Assembly (NCBI GenBank): GCA_945952045.1 | Contig: CAMFHE010000001.1 | Location: forward strand, 433,872 to 497,871 | Source: an uncultured Rhizobium sp. | GTDB lineage: Bacteria > Pseudomonadota > Alphaproteobacteria > Rhizobiales > Rhizobiaceae | DNA: 64,000 bases | Direction: 5' to 3' | In this document: one piece after another, positions 8,375-17,936 of the stretch | Layout of the letters: the number at the start of each line of letters is the position of its first letter | Numbering within the stretch: the stretch's first letter is position 1 | The notes under the pieces: generated by a model | Database searches by the model: none | What the model was told of the DNA's origin: nothing | What the model saw: the letters and a program-made list of their open reading frames with translations, nothing else | Position numbers and translations under genes: made by a program

Positions 8375-9895
8375 ATGCCAGATGATTCCAGGGTCGTCCT
8401 CGCCGCCAGGGGGATCACCAAGACGTTCGGCAACCACACGGCGCTGAACAATGTCGAAATCGGCCTCAGGGCCGGTGAAGTGCATGCGCTTCTCGGCGAA
8501 AACGGCGCGGGAAAATCAACCCTCATCAAGATTCTGACCGGCGCCTATATCCCGGATGCCGGCGAGATCACCGTCGATGACGCGCCGATGCATTTCTCGA
8601 CGCCGCAGCAGGCACAGGCGGCCGGCATCGGCACGGTCTATCAGGAGGTCAACCTCCTGCCGAACATGACGGTGCTCGACAATCTGTTCATCGGCCGCCA
8701 GCCGCGTCGTTTCGGCATGGTGGATCGCGGCCGCATGGCGCGGGAAGCGCGCGAGATCCTTGCCAAATACGGCCTCGATATCGATGTGCGCGCCGAGCTT
8801 TCCACTTTTTCGGTGGCGATCCAGCAGATCGTCGCCATCGCGCGGGCCGTCGAATTGTCCGGCAAGGTGCTGATCCTCGACGAACCGACCGCCAGCCTCG
8901 ACCGCACCGAGGTCGACAAGCTGTTCGAGATCGTCCGTTCGCTGCGCGACCGTGGCCTCGCCATCGTCTTCATCACACACTTCCTCGATCAGGTCTTTGA
9001 GCTCAGCGACCGGGTAACGGTGCTGCGCAACGGAAGGCTGGTCGGCAGCGAGGCCATCTCCGGCATCGATCGCGCTCAGCTCGTGCGCATGATGCTCGGC
9101 AAGGATCTCGCCTTCGTCCATCCCGAATTCATCGATGTCGAGGCGCGCGCCGCCGATCCGCTGATGCAGTTCACCGATGTCGGCCTGCGGGGCTCGGTCA
9201 ATCCCTTCTCCCTCACCGTCCATCGCGGCGAAGTCATCGGCATTGCCGGCCTGCTCGGCTCCGGCCGCACCGAGATGGCGCGGCTGATGTTCGGCGTCGA
9301 TACCGCCGATAGCGGCCGACTGGAGATCGACGGCAAGCCGGTCAACTTGCGCAATCCGCAGGACGCGGTGTCCCTCGGCTTTGGCTTCTGTCCGGAGGAC
9401 CGCAAGGCGGATGGCATTTTCGGCGAGCTTTCGGTGCGCGAAAACATCGTCATCGCCATGCAGGCCAAGCTCGGCTGGTTCCGGGCGCTGACCCGCGACG
9501 AACAGCTGGAAATCGCCGGCCAGTTCATCGAGGCGCTGGATATCCGCACCGCGTCCGCCGAGCTTCCGGTCAAGCTGCTCTCCGGCGGCAACCAGCAGAA
9601 GGTTATCCTGGCGCGATGGCTGGCGACCGATCCGCGTTTCCTCATCCTCGACGAGCCGACGCGCGGCATCGATGTCGGCGCCCATGCCGAAATCGTCCGC
9701 ATGATCAGCCGGTTGCGCGAGGACGGGCTGGCGTTGGTCGTCATCTCCTCGGAGCTGGACGAGATCGTCAGCTATTCCTCACGCGTCGTCGTCATGCGCG
9801 ATCGTTCCATGGTCGCCGAATTGCACGGCGCCGATATCACGCCATCGGCCATCGTTCAGGCCATCGCCGCCCAGAATGCCGAGGCCGCAGAATGA
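8375..9895 (+). CDS. ytfR: Galactofuranose-type ABC transporter, duplicated ATPase
   Basis: A protein of about 506 residues carrying two ABC ATPase domains. The first has an intact Walker A GENGAGKST and Walker B LILDEPTAS but a degenerate signature (LSTFSVAIQQ). The second has the degenerate Walker A GLLGSGRTE usual in this class, signature LSGGNQQKV and Walker B LILDEPTRGIDVG. This is the standard layout of RbsA-like monosaccharide importers. The chosen ATG is six codons into a frame that could also begin at a TTG (8357); neither has a strong ribosome site. It overlaps ytfT by four bases. Confidence 0.9.
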   Translation: MPDDSRVVLAARGITKTFGNHTALNNVEIGLRAGEVHALLGENGAGKSTLIKILTGAYIPDAGEITVDDAPMHFSTPQQAQAAGIGTVYQEVNLLPNMTVLDNLFIGRQPRRFGMVDRGRMAREAREILAKYGLDIDVRAELSTFSVAIQQIVAIARAVELSGKVLILDEPTASLDRTEVDKLFEIVRSLRDRGLAIVFITHFLDQVFELSDRVTVLRNGRLVGSEAISGIDRAQLVRMMLGKDLAFVHPEFIDVEARAADPLMQFTDVGLRGSVNPFSLTVHRGEVIGIAGLLGSGRTEMARLMFGVDTADSGRLEIDGKPVNLRNPQDAVSLGFGFCPEDRKADGIFGELSVRENIVIAMQAKLGWFRALTRDEQLEIAGQFIEALDIRTASAELPVKLLSGGNQQKVILARWLATDPRFLILDEPTRGIDVGAHAEIVRMISRLREDGLALVVISSELDEIVSYSSRVVVMRDRSMVAELHGADITPSAIVQAIAAQNAEAAE

Positions 9896-10917
9896 AACTC
9901 TCCGCCGCAAAAACCTGGCTCACGCCGCAGCTTTTCGCACTTCTCGGGGTGCTCCTGTTCAACTGGATCGTCTTTCCCGGCTTTTTCGATATCGCCTGGA
10001 AGGATGGACGCCTGTTCGGCAGCCTGATCGACGTGATCAACCGTGGTGCACCTGTGGCGATCCTGTCCGTCGGCATGACGGCGATCATCGCCACGCGCGG
10101 CGTCGATCTTTCGGTCGGCGCGGTCATGGCGGTTGCCGGCGCCACCGCCGCCATATGCGCCGTCTCCGGCCAGCCCGCCGTTGTGACGTTGCTGGCGCCG
10201 CTGCTGGTTGGCCTTGCCTGCGGTCTTTGGAACGGTTTTCTGGTCTCGATCCTCGGCATCCAGCCCTTCGTTGCCACACTGGTTCTGATGGTCGCGGGTC
10301 GTGGGGTCGCGCAGTTGATCACCGAAGGCTCCATCGTCACTTTCAGTGATCCCTTGCTGATTTTCGTCGGTACGGGCTCGCTCTTCGGCCTGCCGATGCC
10401 GGCCGTCATTGCCATCGTGCTGACTATTGCCGCCCATCTTCTGGTGCGGCGCACGGCGATCGGCCTGTTCATCGAGGCGATCGGCACCAATCGTTCGGCG
10501 GCGAGCTATACGGCGCTGCGCGGCCGGGCATTGACCCTGTCGATCTACGCCTTCGGCGGCATCTGCGCGGCCATTGCCGGCACCATCGCCGCTGGCGATA
10601 TTCGCGGCGCAGACGCCAACAATACCGGACTGTGGCTGGAGCTGGACGCCATCCTCGCCGTTGTCATCGGCGGCACCTCGCTGATGGGCGGGCGTTTTTC
10701 CATTCCGATGTCGGTGCTCGGCGCCCTGATCATCCAGGCGATGAACACCGGCATCCTCGTCTCCGGCTTCCCGCCGGAATTCAACCTGATCGTCAAGGCC
10801 GGACTGATCATCATCATTCTCATGCTGCAAAGCGCCAGGCTTTCGCCGCTGCTCGCCCGCCTCGTCCGCCCGCGCCCCGCGCCCGCTTCCATCCAGACAT
10901 CGGAAAAGACAGGATGA
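9892..10917 (+). CDS. ytfT: Galactofuranose-type ABC transporter permease YtfT
   Basis: A 341-residue RbsC-type permease with about ten hydrophobic helices. Family motifs are GMTAIIATRGVDLSVGAVMA near residue 60 (GMTAIIATRGVDLSVG), GIQPFVATLVLM and AVVIGGTSLMGGR. It starts in an ATGA overlap with ytfR and ends in an ATGA overlap with yjfF, so the three proteins are translationally coupled. Together with YjfF it forms a heteromeric sugar channel, which separates this system from single-permease ribose importers. Confidence 0.9.
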   Translation: MKLSAAKTWLTPQLFALLGVLLFNWIVFPGFFDIAWKDGRLFGSLIDVINRGAPVAILSVGMTAIIATRGVDLSVGAVMAVAGATAAICAVSGQPAVVTLLAPLLVGLACGLWNGFLVSILGIQPFVATLVLMVAGRGVAQLITEGSIVTFSDPLLIFVGTGSLFGLPMPAVIAIVLTIAAHLLVRRTAIGLFIEAIGTNRSAASYTALRGRALTLSIYAFGGICAAIAGTIAAGDIRGADANNTGLWLELDAILAVVIGGTSLMGGRFSIPMSVLGALIIQAMNTGILVSGFPPEFNLIVKAGLIIIILMLQSARLSPLLARLVRPRPAPASIQTSEKTG

Positions 10918-11894
10918 ACCCGCGTTACCGGCCGCTGGCGGCCACGACCCTCATCTTCATCGTCGCCTATGCGGTGTGCATCTTTCAATATCCCGGCATG
11001 TGGTCGACGCGCGTGCTCGGCAATTTCCTGACCGACAACGCCTTTCTCGGCATTGCCGCTGTCGGCGCCACGTTCGTCATCATCTCCGGGGGCATCGATC
11101 TTTCGGTCGGCGCGGTCATCGGCCTGGCGGGCGTCGTCACCGCGCTGCTCATTTCCCATCTCGGCCTGCATCCGATGGCCTCCTTCGCCATCGTGCTGAC
11201 GCTGGCGGCGGCCTTCGGCGCGGCAATGGGCACGGCGATCCATTTCCTGCAGGTGCCGCCCTTCATCGTCACCCTTGCCGGCATGTTCCTGGCGCGTGGG
11301 CTGGCATCGGTGCTGACGCAGGATTCCATTCCCATCGACCATCCCTTCTACAAGACGATCATGGGGCTGTATTATCGCCTGCCCGGCGGCGGACGGCTGA
11401 GCGCCATCGGCCTCCTGATGCTGGCCGTGTTCCTGATCGGCGGGCTGATTGCACACCGCACCCGCTTCGGCTCCTATGTCTATGCTCTCGGCGGCAACGC
11501 AACCTCGGCGGCGCTGATGGGCGTGCCGACCGCCAGCGTCACCATCGGCATCTACGCGATGTCGTCGTTTCTCGGCGGCTTGGCCGGCATTGTCTATTCG
11601 CTCTACACCTCCGCCGGCTACCCGCTGGCCGCCGTCGGCATCGAGCTTGACTCGATTGCGGCCGTGGTGATAGGCGGGACCTTGCTGACGGGCGGTTACG
11701 GCTTCGTTTTCGGGACATTGATCGGCGTCATGCTGCAGGGGCTTGTGCAGACCTACATCGTCTTTGACGGCACGCTCTCCAGCTGGTGGACCAAGATTGC
11801 CATCGGCTTCCTGCTCTTCCTGTTCATCCTGCTGCAGCAACTGGTGTTCACGGCGCATAAATCCGGCGCGCGCCTTAAAAAGGCGCCCTCATGA
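10914..11894 (+). CDS. yjfF: Galactofuranose-type ABC transporter permease YjfF
   Basis: A 326-residue RbsC-type permease, second channel subunit. The motifs GATFVIISGGIDLSVGAV, VPPFIVTLAGMFLARG and AVVIGGTLLTGGYG match the family. It overlaps ytfT (ATGA) and the GntR regulator gene (ATGA). The complete and ordered ytfQ, ytfR, ytfT, yjfF set gives good confidence in the family; the true substrate in this organism could be another furanose or pentose. Confidence 0.9.
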   Translation: MNPRYRPLAATTLIFIVAYAVCIFQYPGMWSTRVLGNFLTDNAFLGIAAVGATFVIISGGIDLSVGAVIGLAGVVTALLISHLGLHPMASFAIVLTLAAAFGAAMGTAIHFLQVPPFIVTLAGMFLARGLASVLTQDSIPIDHPFYKTIMGLYYRLPGGGRLSAIGLLMLAVFLIGGLIAHRTRFGSYVYALGGNATSAALMGVPTASVTIGIYAMSSFLGGLAGIVYSLYTSAGYPLAAVGIELDSIAAVVIGGTLLTGGYGFVFGTLIGVMLQGLVQTYIVFDGTLSSWWTKIAIGFLLFLFILLQQLVFTAHKSGARLKKAPS

Positions 11895-12631
11895 GCGAAC
11901 CCGGAAGCCTTCTCCGCTCCCTTTCGGGGCGGAAGACGGCGCGGAATTTTCATTCGCATGTCATTCATGAACTCGGGACAGGCGTCATAACCGGCCAGTT
12001 TGCGGCCGGTTCCGTGCTGCCGAGCGATGCCGAACTCATGGATCGTTTCGAGGTATCGCGCACGGTCCTGCGCGAGGCGATCAAGACGCTGGAGGCAAAG
12101 GGGCTGGTCGAGGCGCGGCCGAAGGTCGGCACCAAGGTCGCCAAGCGCAACCGCTGGAACCTGTTCGATCCGCAGGTGTTGGCCTGGCATCTGCACGCCG
12201 CCCCCGATACCGCTTTCATTTCCGGCCTGCACGATGTGCGCATGTCGCTGGAGCCGCTTGGCGCGCGCGAGGTGGCGACGACGCGCACCGGCGAACAGGT
12301 TCGCCTCATGCATTACTGGCTGCGGCAGATGGAGCTGTCGATGGGCGAGCCACAATCCTTCTGCCTTGCCGATTTCGAACTGCATCGCATCGTCGCCGAT
12401 GCCTCGCGCAATCCCTTCCTGCATGCGCTCTACGGCGTCATCGAGTTGGCGCATGCTTTTGCTTATCTGAAGATCGTCGAACGCGGCGATCTCGATGCGC
12501 TTGGCGGTTTTCTCGATCCGCATCGCAATCTCGTGCGCCAGATCGAGCGTTGCGATGGCGATGGGGCGTATGAGGCCATGCAGGCGCTTATCCTCTACGA
12601 TCAGATAGAGGCGCTTCGAGCCGCAGTTTAG
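11891..12631 (+). CDS. GntR-family regulator (FadR/FCD subfamily)
   Basis: A 246-residue regulator. The N-terminal winged HTH shows LPSDAELMDRFEVSRTVLREAIKTL (quoted: LPSDAELMDRFEVSRTVLRE) and then KGLVEARPKVGTKV. The C-terminal all-helical FCD ligand domain contains the metal-site pattern FELHRIVADASRNPFL. It overlaps yjfF by four bases, so it is made as part of the importer operon, and most likely senses a sugar or sugar acid derived from the imported substrate. The AT-rich promoter before ytfQ is its likely target. Confidence 0.87.
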   Translation: MSEPGSLLRSLSGRKTARNFHSHVIHELGTGVITGQFAAGSVLPSDAELMDRFEVSRTVLREAIKTLEAKGLVEARPKVGTKVAKRNRWNLFDPQVLAWHLHAAPDTAFISGLHDVRMSLEPLGAREVATTRTGEQVRLMHYWLRQMELSMGEPQSFCLADFELHRIVADASRNPFLHALYGVIELAHAFAYLKIVERGDLDALGGFLDPHRNLVRQIERCDGDGAYEAMQALILYDQIEALRAAV

Positions 12632-12668
12632 GCATTAAGGCTGACGCGGGATAAATACGGCAAAAAAT

Positions 12669-12690
12669 AATTTGAATTGCAAATCAAATT
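12669..12690. promoter_or_regulatory. Likely MarR operator upstream of the marR-FUSC operon
   Basis: Perfect 7-base arms AATTTGA (12669-12675) and TCAAATT (12684-12690) flank an 8-base spacer that itself contains TTGCAA. This AT-rich palindrome lies 21 bases before the MarR start, the usual place for an autoregulated MarR operator. Confidence 0.65.
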
Positions 12691-12711
12691 AATTCGTGGT
12701 TTTATCCGGCC

Positions 12712-13182
12712 ATGACCTCCAGACCCACGTCGCCGCGCGCCCGTTTCGGGATCCGTTTCTCCATGCTTGCACGCCGCTGGAGGCGGGCGCTCGATGAGCG
12801 CCTCGCAGAAGCCGGCCTATCCGACGCCACCTGGGCGCCGCTGGTGCACCTGCAGGTGACGGGCGGCGGCATCACGCAGAAAGAACTGGCGGCCCTTGTC
12901 GGCATCGACGGATCCAGCCTTGTGCGCCTGCTCGATATCCTCTGTCGGCAGGGATTTGCCGAGCGTCGCGTCGATGAGAGCGACAGCCGCGCGCGGTTGA
13001 TCTACCTCACCGAAAGCGGCGAGCAGCGTGTCGCGGCCATTCGCCGGGAGCTTGCCAAGGGCGAGGAGGAGATGCTTGCCGATATTTCCGACGCGGATAT
13101 CGCAACCATGCTGGAGCATTTCGACCAGATCGAAGAGCGGCTGACCGCCATGCAGACGCGGCGGAAGGAAAAATCGAAATGA
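12712..13182 (+). CDS. MarR-family transcriptional regulator
   Basis: A 156-residue winged-helix protein. The HTH region reads GGGITQKELAALVGIDGSSLVRLLD (quoted GGGITQKELAALVGIDGSSL) around residues 52-76, followed by the wing VDESDSRARLIYLTESG. The C-terminal helices give the dimer interface. The gene overlaps the following FUSC-type exporter by four bases (ATGA), so regulator and exporter form one unit, and the palindrome just upstream suggests autorepression relieved by an aromatic or phenolic compound. The inducer is not known. Confidence 0.88.
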   Translation: MTSRPTSPRARFGIRFSMLARRWRRALDERLAEAGLSDATWAPLVHLQVTGGGITQKELAALVGIDGSSLVRLLDILCRQGFAERRVDESDSRARLIYLTESGEQRVAAIRRELAKGEEEMLADISDADIATMLEHFDQIEERLTAMQTRRKEKSK

Positions 13183-14282
13183 GCGGCACGGCCCTTTCCA
13201 CCACGATCGCCGCGCGGCGGATCGACGCCGCGCGCCACTTGCTGGGGCTGCGGCAATTGCGCGAAAGCATTGCGCTTTCCGGCCAGCCCTCGCTACGCAA
13301 TTCCGCCCTTGCCGGATCGCAGGCGGCGTTGACTGCGCTGATCGCCCTGCCGCTGGTTCATCTGTCGCCCTGGCCGCATCTGATCGGATTTGCATCGCTC
13401 GGCGCGCTGGTCGCCCTGTTCGGCCGTTTTGCGCCGCGCGGGCAACGCAGCCGCATCGTGTTGCAATGCGCCCTCTGGCTGACCCTTGCCGTTCTTGCCA
13501 TGTCGCTGATGGCATGGACAGGCGCGCCCGCCATCGTTCAACTGATGCTGCTGGCGCTGGCGTCGGGACTGTTTTTCTTCGTCGTGATCACCGGTGGCTT
13601 CGGGCCACCGGGCGGGCTAATTTTCGTCTTCGCGGCGGGCGCATCCATGGGCCATGTGGGCTCGGGTGAGGAGGTTGTCCAGCGTGCATTGGCCACAGCC
13701 ATCGTTGCAGGATTGGCCCTGCTTGTTTGCGGCTGTACGGAATTTGTCCGTCACAGGGCGGACGGCGCATTTCCGGTGGAACCGTTGCGGCCGGTCAGCC
13801 ACCGCGCCTTTGCCGCACTTCGCATTGCGCTCGGCTCGGCGATTGCGGCTCTTGCTGCCCATGCGCTTGGTGCTGCGCATCCCGCCTGGGCGGTGCTCGG
13901 CGCGATGGCCGTGATGCAGGGCACGCATTTGCATATCAGTATGAACCGTGCCTTGCAGCGCAGCCTGGGCACGGTGGCCGGCGCTGTCCTCGTCTGGTTG
14001 ATCCTCTTGCAGGCGCCATCAGTCTGGACGGTCATCGTGCTGCTTGCCGTGCTGCAATTCGTCACCGAAATGATCATCGGTTCGAACTATGCGCTCGGGC
14101 AGATCATGGTAACGCCGATGGCGCTACTGATGAGTTATCTCGCCGCACCGCAAGCAGCCGGATTTGCCATGGTGCCAGAGCGCATCTTCGATACGCTGCT
14201 CGGCGCTGCCATCGGTATCGTTCTCGCCGTGCTATGCTCGACGCTGGACGATAGGCAATTTCTGGCCCGCCGCCACGCCTGA
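13179..14282 (+). CDS. FUSC-family inner-membrane protein, probable aromatic-acid exporter
   Basis: A 367-residue protein with two hydrophobic blocks: helices at about residues 45-185 and again at about 212-350, separated by a short polar stretch. The second block includes AHALGAAHPAWAVLGAMAVMQ and the polar sequence HISMNRALQRSLGTVAGA, the FUSC/AaeB signature in which an arginine and a glycine turn lie between helices. FUSC proteins export aromatic acids or fusaric acid. It is coupled to a MarR regulator. It is shorter than AaeB (about 655 residues) and lacks its large cytoplasmic domain. Confidence 0.8.
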   Translation: MSGTALSTTIAARRIDAARHLLGLRQLRESIALSGQPSLRNSALAGSQAALTALIALPLVHLSPWPHLIGFASLGALVALFGRFAPRGQRSRIVLQCALWLTLAVLAMSLMAWTGAPAIVQLMLLALASGLFFFVVITGGFGPPGGLIFVFAAGASMGHVGSGEEVVQRALATAIVAGLALLVCGCTEFVRHRADGAFPVEPLRPVSHRAFAALRIALGSAIAALAAHALGAAHPAWAVLGAMAVMQGTHLHISMNRALQRSLGTVAGAVLVWLILLQAPSVWTVIVLLAVLQFVTEMIIGSNYALGQIMVTPMALLMSYLAAPQAAGFAMVPERIFDTLLGAAIGIVLAVLCSTLDDRQFLARRHA

Positions 14283-14294
14283 CGCAAACCCCGT

Positions 14295-16220
14295 TCACAT
14301 ATCCATCACGACTGCCGGCGCGGTGGTGCGCGTTCTCGAAATCAGTTTCGGGCTGATCCGCAATTTCACCGCTTCCGTCACGCTGAGCGCGGCCTGAACG
14401 GCGCTTGTGATGTCGGACGACACGAAATCGGCATCGATCTCTTCTGCCGGCAACAGGGGTAAGCGGTCGCCTTCGGCAATCGGCATCAGGATGCCGACGC
14501 GCAAAAGCGGATTGATGCGCTTCAGCCGTTTGACCGCTTGGCGCGCATGGGTTTTCGAAGCCCGGTTCAGGAAACAGATCAGCACCGTGTCGAGCCCCTT
14601 CACGCCGGCGATTGCCGTGAGATCGCCACTCCTCCCGGTCAGTGCGGTGTGTGCGGCCTGCGATACCGTTGCACCCTCCACCGTCAGGACCTGGGCGACC
14701 ATGGAGGCTGCGGCGTCATCGATAGGGCCCCGACCGCCGATGCAAAGCATGGTTCTGCCTTCTCCGCTCGGCAGGTCGTCGGCCGTGCCTTGTTCCGTTC
14801 CGTCGCCGTCTTCGGGCGCGGACGGTTCTTCGCTTGCTTCTTCCGCGGCGATTTCAGCGAGATTGCCGATCAGCGTGTTGGTCGTCGAAGCCAGAAGCTT
14901 GAGCTGTTCGGGGGTCATGACGCCGCGTTGACGGTCGAGTTCGCCAAGAACGAGTGCCGGCAGGCCGACGCTTTCGTAATAGTCGATGAGGTATTCCTCT
15001 TCGAGGTAATCCTCCGCATTGTCGGTCGCCTCGTTCGGATCGCCCGCCAGCAGCCGCTGGTAAAGCTTTTCCTGCGGCTTGAGCACCGGCTCGTTGCCGA
15101 GAAGCACGTCGAGGAAACTGAACTCCGGAACATATCGCCCGAGCACCACGAGACAAACGGTGAGCGGCGTCGAGAGCATGAGACCAACTGGCCCCCAGAG
15201 CCAGGACCAGAAGATGGCTGAGACGATGATCGCCAGTGACGACAGGCCCGTGTGGCTGCCGTAGAGCCATGGCTCGATGACGTTGTTGCTGACGAGTTCC
15301 GTGACGATGAACAGCGCCGCCACCCAGGCGACCAGCGACCAGCCGGGCGCGATCGCCAGCGCCAGGAACAGCGGCAGGATCATGCCGATGGCCGGGCCGA
15401 TATAGGGCACGAACCGCAGGACGAGGATGAGAAGCCCCCAAAGGATCGCATTGGGAATGCCCAGGAGCCAGAGGCCGATGGTAATCGGAAGCGCGTAGAG
15501 CGCGTTGACGACGAGCTGCATCAACAGATATTTGCCGACCCGGCTTCCCGCATCCTGAAGCGCCGCCGTCGTGCGATGCAGGTCTCCAAGACCGACGAGC
15601 CTGATGAACCGGTCGCGTAGATCTTCGCGTTCCAAGAGCATGAAAATGACGAGGACGATCACGAGACCGGCGGTGGCGAAGGGGCTGACGAGCGGCAGGA
15701 TGATGTTGCCAAGCGTTTCGATCGGGTTCGACCGCGTGACGATTTCGACCGGCATGGGTTCGCGTTTGGTGGCTTCCTGCGGGCGATCGTCCTGGCTGTC
15801 TTCCGCGCTGGTGCGCATCTCGGAGCCGATGCGCTCGACGACCTTGCTCAAATGTTCGAACACGCCGTTTCCGGACTGCGCCTGGGTCAGGGCGTGGACT
15901 TTGTCGACGATGTTGCGCTGATAGGTCGGGACGTTGTTGGCGAGGTTTGCGACCTGGGTGGCGACCACGAAGCTGAAAATGCCGATCAGCAGGAATGCAC
16001 CTGTGACCGCGAGCAGGACGGAGGCAATCTTGGGCACGTGCCGCTTGCGCAGAAACGACACGATCGGCGCAAGCGTGAAAGTCAGCAGCAATGCGAGCGC
16101 AAGCGGAACGAAGACCTCCTGACCGACATAAAGGATCGCGGCGACGCCGATAAGGACGATGATCATTCGCAAGGATATGGTCGTATTCGCGACCGCTCCC
16201 TTGCCTGCGAGGTCAAACAT
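14295..16220 (-). CDS. AI-2E family membrane protein with long C-terminal extension
   Basis: A 641-residue protein whose first 360 or so residues carry the AI-2E (TqsA/YdiK, UPF0118) fold: paired helices at the N-terminus, a periplasmic segment, then LPITIGLWLLGIPNAILWG and LRFVPYIGPAIGMILPL. The rest is soluble: an acidic, helical stretch and a C-terminal domain with alternating beta-alpha pattern (GRTMLCIGGRGPIDDAAASM). Typical family members are 350-400 residues. Functions in the family range from autoinducer or ion export to sodium/proton exchange. The start at 16220 has an AAGGGG ribosome site; ten upstream in-frame codons are dropped. Confidence 0.82.
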   Translation of the reverse strand: MFDLAGKGAVANTTISLRMIIVLIGVAAILYVGQEVFVPLALALLLTFTLAPIVSFLRKRHVPKIASVLLAVTGAFLLIGIFSFVVATQVANLANNVPTYQRNIVDKVHALTQAQSGNGVFEHLSKVVERIGSEMRTSAEDSQDDRPQEATKREPMPVEIVTRSNPIETLGNIILPLVSPFATAGLVIVLVIFMLLEREDLRDRFIRLVGLGDLHRTTAALQDAGSRVGKYLLMQLVVNALYALPITIGLWLLGIPNAILWGLLILVLRFVPYIGPAIGMILPLFLALAIAPGWSLVAWVAALFIVTELVSNNVIEPWLYGSHTGLSSLAIIVSAIFWSWLWGPVGLMLSTPLTVCLVVLGRYVPEFSFLDVLLGNEPVLKPQEKLYQRLLAGDPNEATDNAEDYLEEEYLIDYYESVGLPALVLGELDRQRGVMTPEQLKLLASTTNTLIGNLAEIAAEEASEEPSAPEDGDGTEQGTADDLPSGEGRTMLCIGGRGPIDDAAASMVAQVLTVEGATVSQAAHTALTGRSGDLTAIAGVKGLDTVLICFLNRASKTHARQAVKRLKRINPLLRVGILMPIAEGDRLPLLPAEEIDADFVSSDITSAVQAALSVTEAVKLRISPKLISRTRTTAPAVVMDM

Positions 16221-16448
16221 TTCAAACCCCTTCCATGTCCTGTCGCTCAAAAGACGCTCCTGAAATCGCGCTGCGATCGATATCCAAGGCTAGATACGGC
16301 GGGGCGTCGGTTTATCGAGGGACCGGTGAAAATAAACGTTGGCGCCTTGCGGGTTCGAAAGCAGAGGCTTGCCTTGATTTTTTGAGGGAACGGGGATCGA
16401 CGCGAAAAACGAAGAACCTATATCGCATGCATCGAACAGGGGATCGGG

Positions 16449-17894
16449 ATGACGTCTATACTCGTGGAAGGTGAGACCTGTTGGCGGGTCAGAAAGGCGG
16501 ATCGTATGACCGTTCTGGTCGATGCGGCCGGTTTTTTCGAGCATGCCAGAAGCGCGATGCTCAAGGCCGAGCGTTCGATCATGATCATCGGCTGGGACTT
16601 TGACACGCGTATCGATCTCGTTCCCGGCGAGCCAAAAGACGATGCGCCTGAAAAACTCGGTAAATTCCTCAACTGGATGGCCAAGCGGCGTGACGATCTG
16701 ACGATCCGCATTCTCAAATGGGACATCGGCCTGATCAATTCGATCACCCGGGGCGAAACGCCCTTCTACCTGCTGGAATGGATGTTTTCCAAGAAGGTGC
16801 AGTTGAAGCTCGACAGCGCCCATCCCTCGCTTTCGGCTCATCATATGAAGCTGCTGGTCATCGACGACAAGATCGCGTTTTGCGGCGGGATCGATATGAC
16901 GGTCGGTCGTTGGGATACGCGCGACCATCTGGATAACGACAAGCGACGGCGCTCGCCGATGGGGTTTGCGCAAGGGCCCTGGCACGACGCGACGACCTGC
17001 ATATCCGGCCCTGCAGCCGCGACCATTGGCGAACTGGCGCGCATGCGTTGGCAAAGCGCGACGGGTGAGGCGCTCGATGCCGTTTCCACCGGTTCCGATC
17101 CGTGGCCACCCGGTCTGGACGTCGATTTCGAAGATGTCGATGTCGGCATTTCCCGGACATTGCCGCAATATGAAAGTCAGCCGCAGGTCTGCGAGATCGA
17201 GGTGGCGAAGCTTGCGATGATCGCATTCGCGAAAAAATGCATCTATATCGAGAGCCAGTATTTCGCGACGCGCATCATTGCAGAGGCGCTCGCCGCGCGC
17301 TTGCGGGAACGCGATGGGCCGGAGGTCGTCCTGATCAACCCGGAAGGCGCCGGCGGCTGGCTGGAGGCGAAATTCATGGACAGCGCGCGCATCCGCCTGA
17401 TGAAACTTGTTCGAGAGGCGGATCTGCATGGTCGCTTCAGGCTGCTGTATCCGGTCAACGATGCGCGAACGCCGATCTACGTTCATGCCAAAATCATGAT
17501 CTGCGACGATCGCGTCCTCAAGCTCGGTTCCGCAAACCTCAACAATCGCTCGATGGGCTACGATACGGAATGCGATGTCATCATCGAAGCGCCCGATGGA
17601 GACAATGCAACGGCCCGGTGCATCGCTGCCCATCGCAACGAACTCGTCGCCGAGCATCTGGGCTGCGAAACCTCGCAGGTCGAGGAGGAATACGCAAAGC
17701 GCGGCAGCCTTATCGCTGCGATCGACGCCTTGAACCGTTCCGACAGGCGCGGCCTGATCGACGTTCCCATGCGTGAACTGACGATGGACGAGGAACTGCT
17801 GGCGGAATCGGACATGGCCGACCCCGAACGCCCGAGCGGCGTTGCAAGACGCATGACGGGATATCTGCGTCGCCAGCGATATACGCACGCCTGA
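16449..17894 (+). CDS. Phospholipase D family protein (cardiolipin synthase-like)
   Basis: A 481-residue protein with two HKD motifs: HHMKLLVIDDKIAFCGGID (about residues 132-150) and VHAKIMICDDRVLKLGSAN (about 347-365). The paired motifs form one active site for phosphatidyl transfer or hydrolysis. There are no obvious N-terminal membrane helices, unlike classical ClsA, so it is a soluble or peripheral enzyme of the type often annotated as phospholipase D or cardiolipin synthase. It is divergent from the AI-2E gene with a 228-base intergenic region. Substrate unproven. Confidence 0.85.
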   Translation: MTSILVEGETCWRVRKADRMTVLVDAAGFFEHARSAMLKAERSIMIIGWDFDTRIDLVPGEPKDDAPEKLGKFLNWMAKRRDDLTIRILKWDIGLINSITRGETPFYLLEWMFSKKVQLKLDSAHPSLSAHHMKLLVIDDKIAFCGGIDMTVGRWDTRDHLDNDKRRRSPMGFAQGPWHDATTCISGPAAATIGELARMRWQSATGEALDAVSTGSDPWPPGLDVDFEDVDVGISRTLPQYESQPQVCEIEVAKLAMIAFAKKCIYIESQYFATRIIAEALAARLRERDGPEVVLINPEGAGGWLEAKFMDSARIRLMKLVREADLHGRFRLLYPVNDARTPIYVHAKIMICDDRVLKLGSANLNNRSMGYDTECDVIIEAPDGDNATARCIAAHRNELVAEHLGCETSQVEEEYAKRGSLIAAIDALNRSDRRGLIDVPMRELTMDEELLAESDMADPERPSGVARRMTGYLRRQRYTHA

Positions 17895-17936
17895 TACCCC
17901 CGCCACCCGGCCGGTCAACGGTGCGCGTCACATCGT

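Noticed and set aside
8516..9685. 389-codon minus-strand frame opposite ytfR
   Set aside because: Antisense shadow of the ATPase gene with Asp/Gly/Arg-rich composition and no domain.
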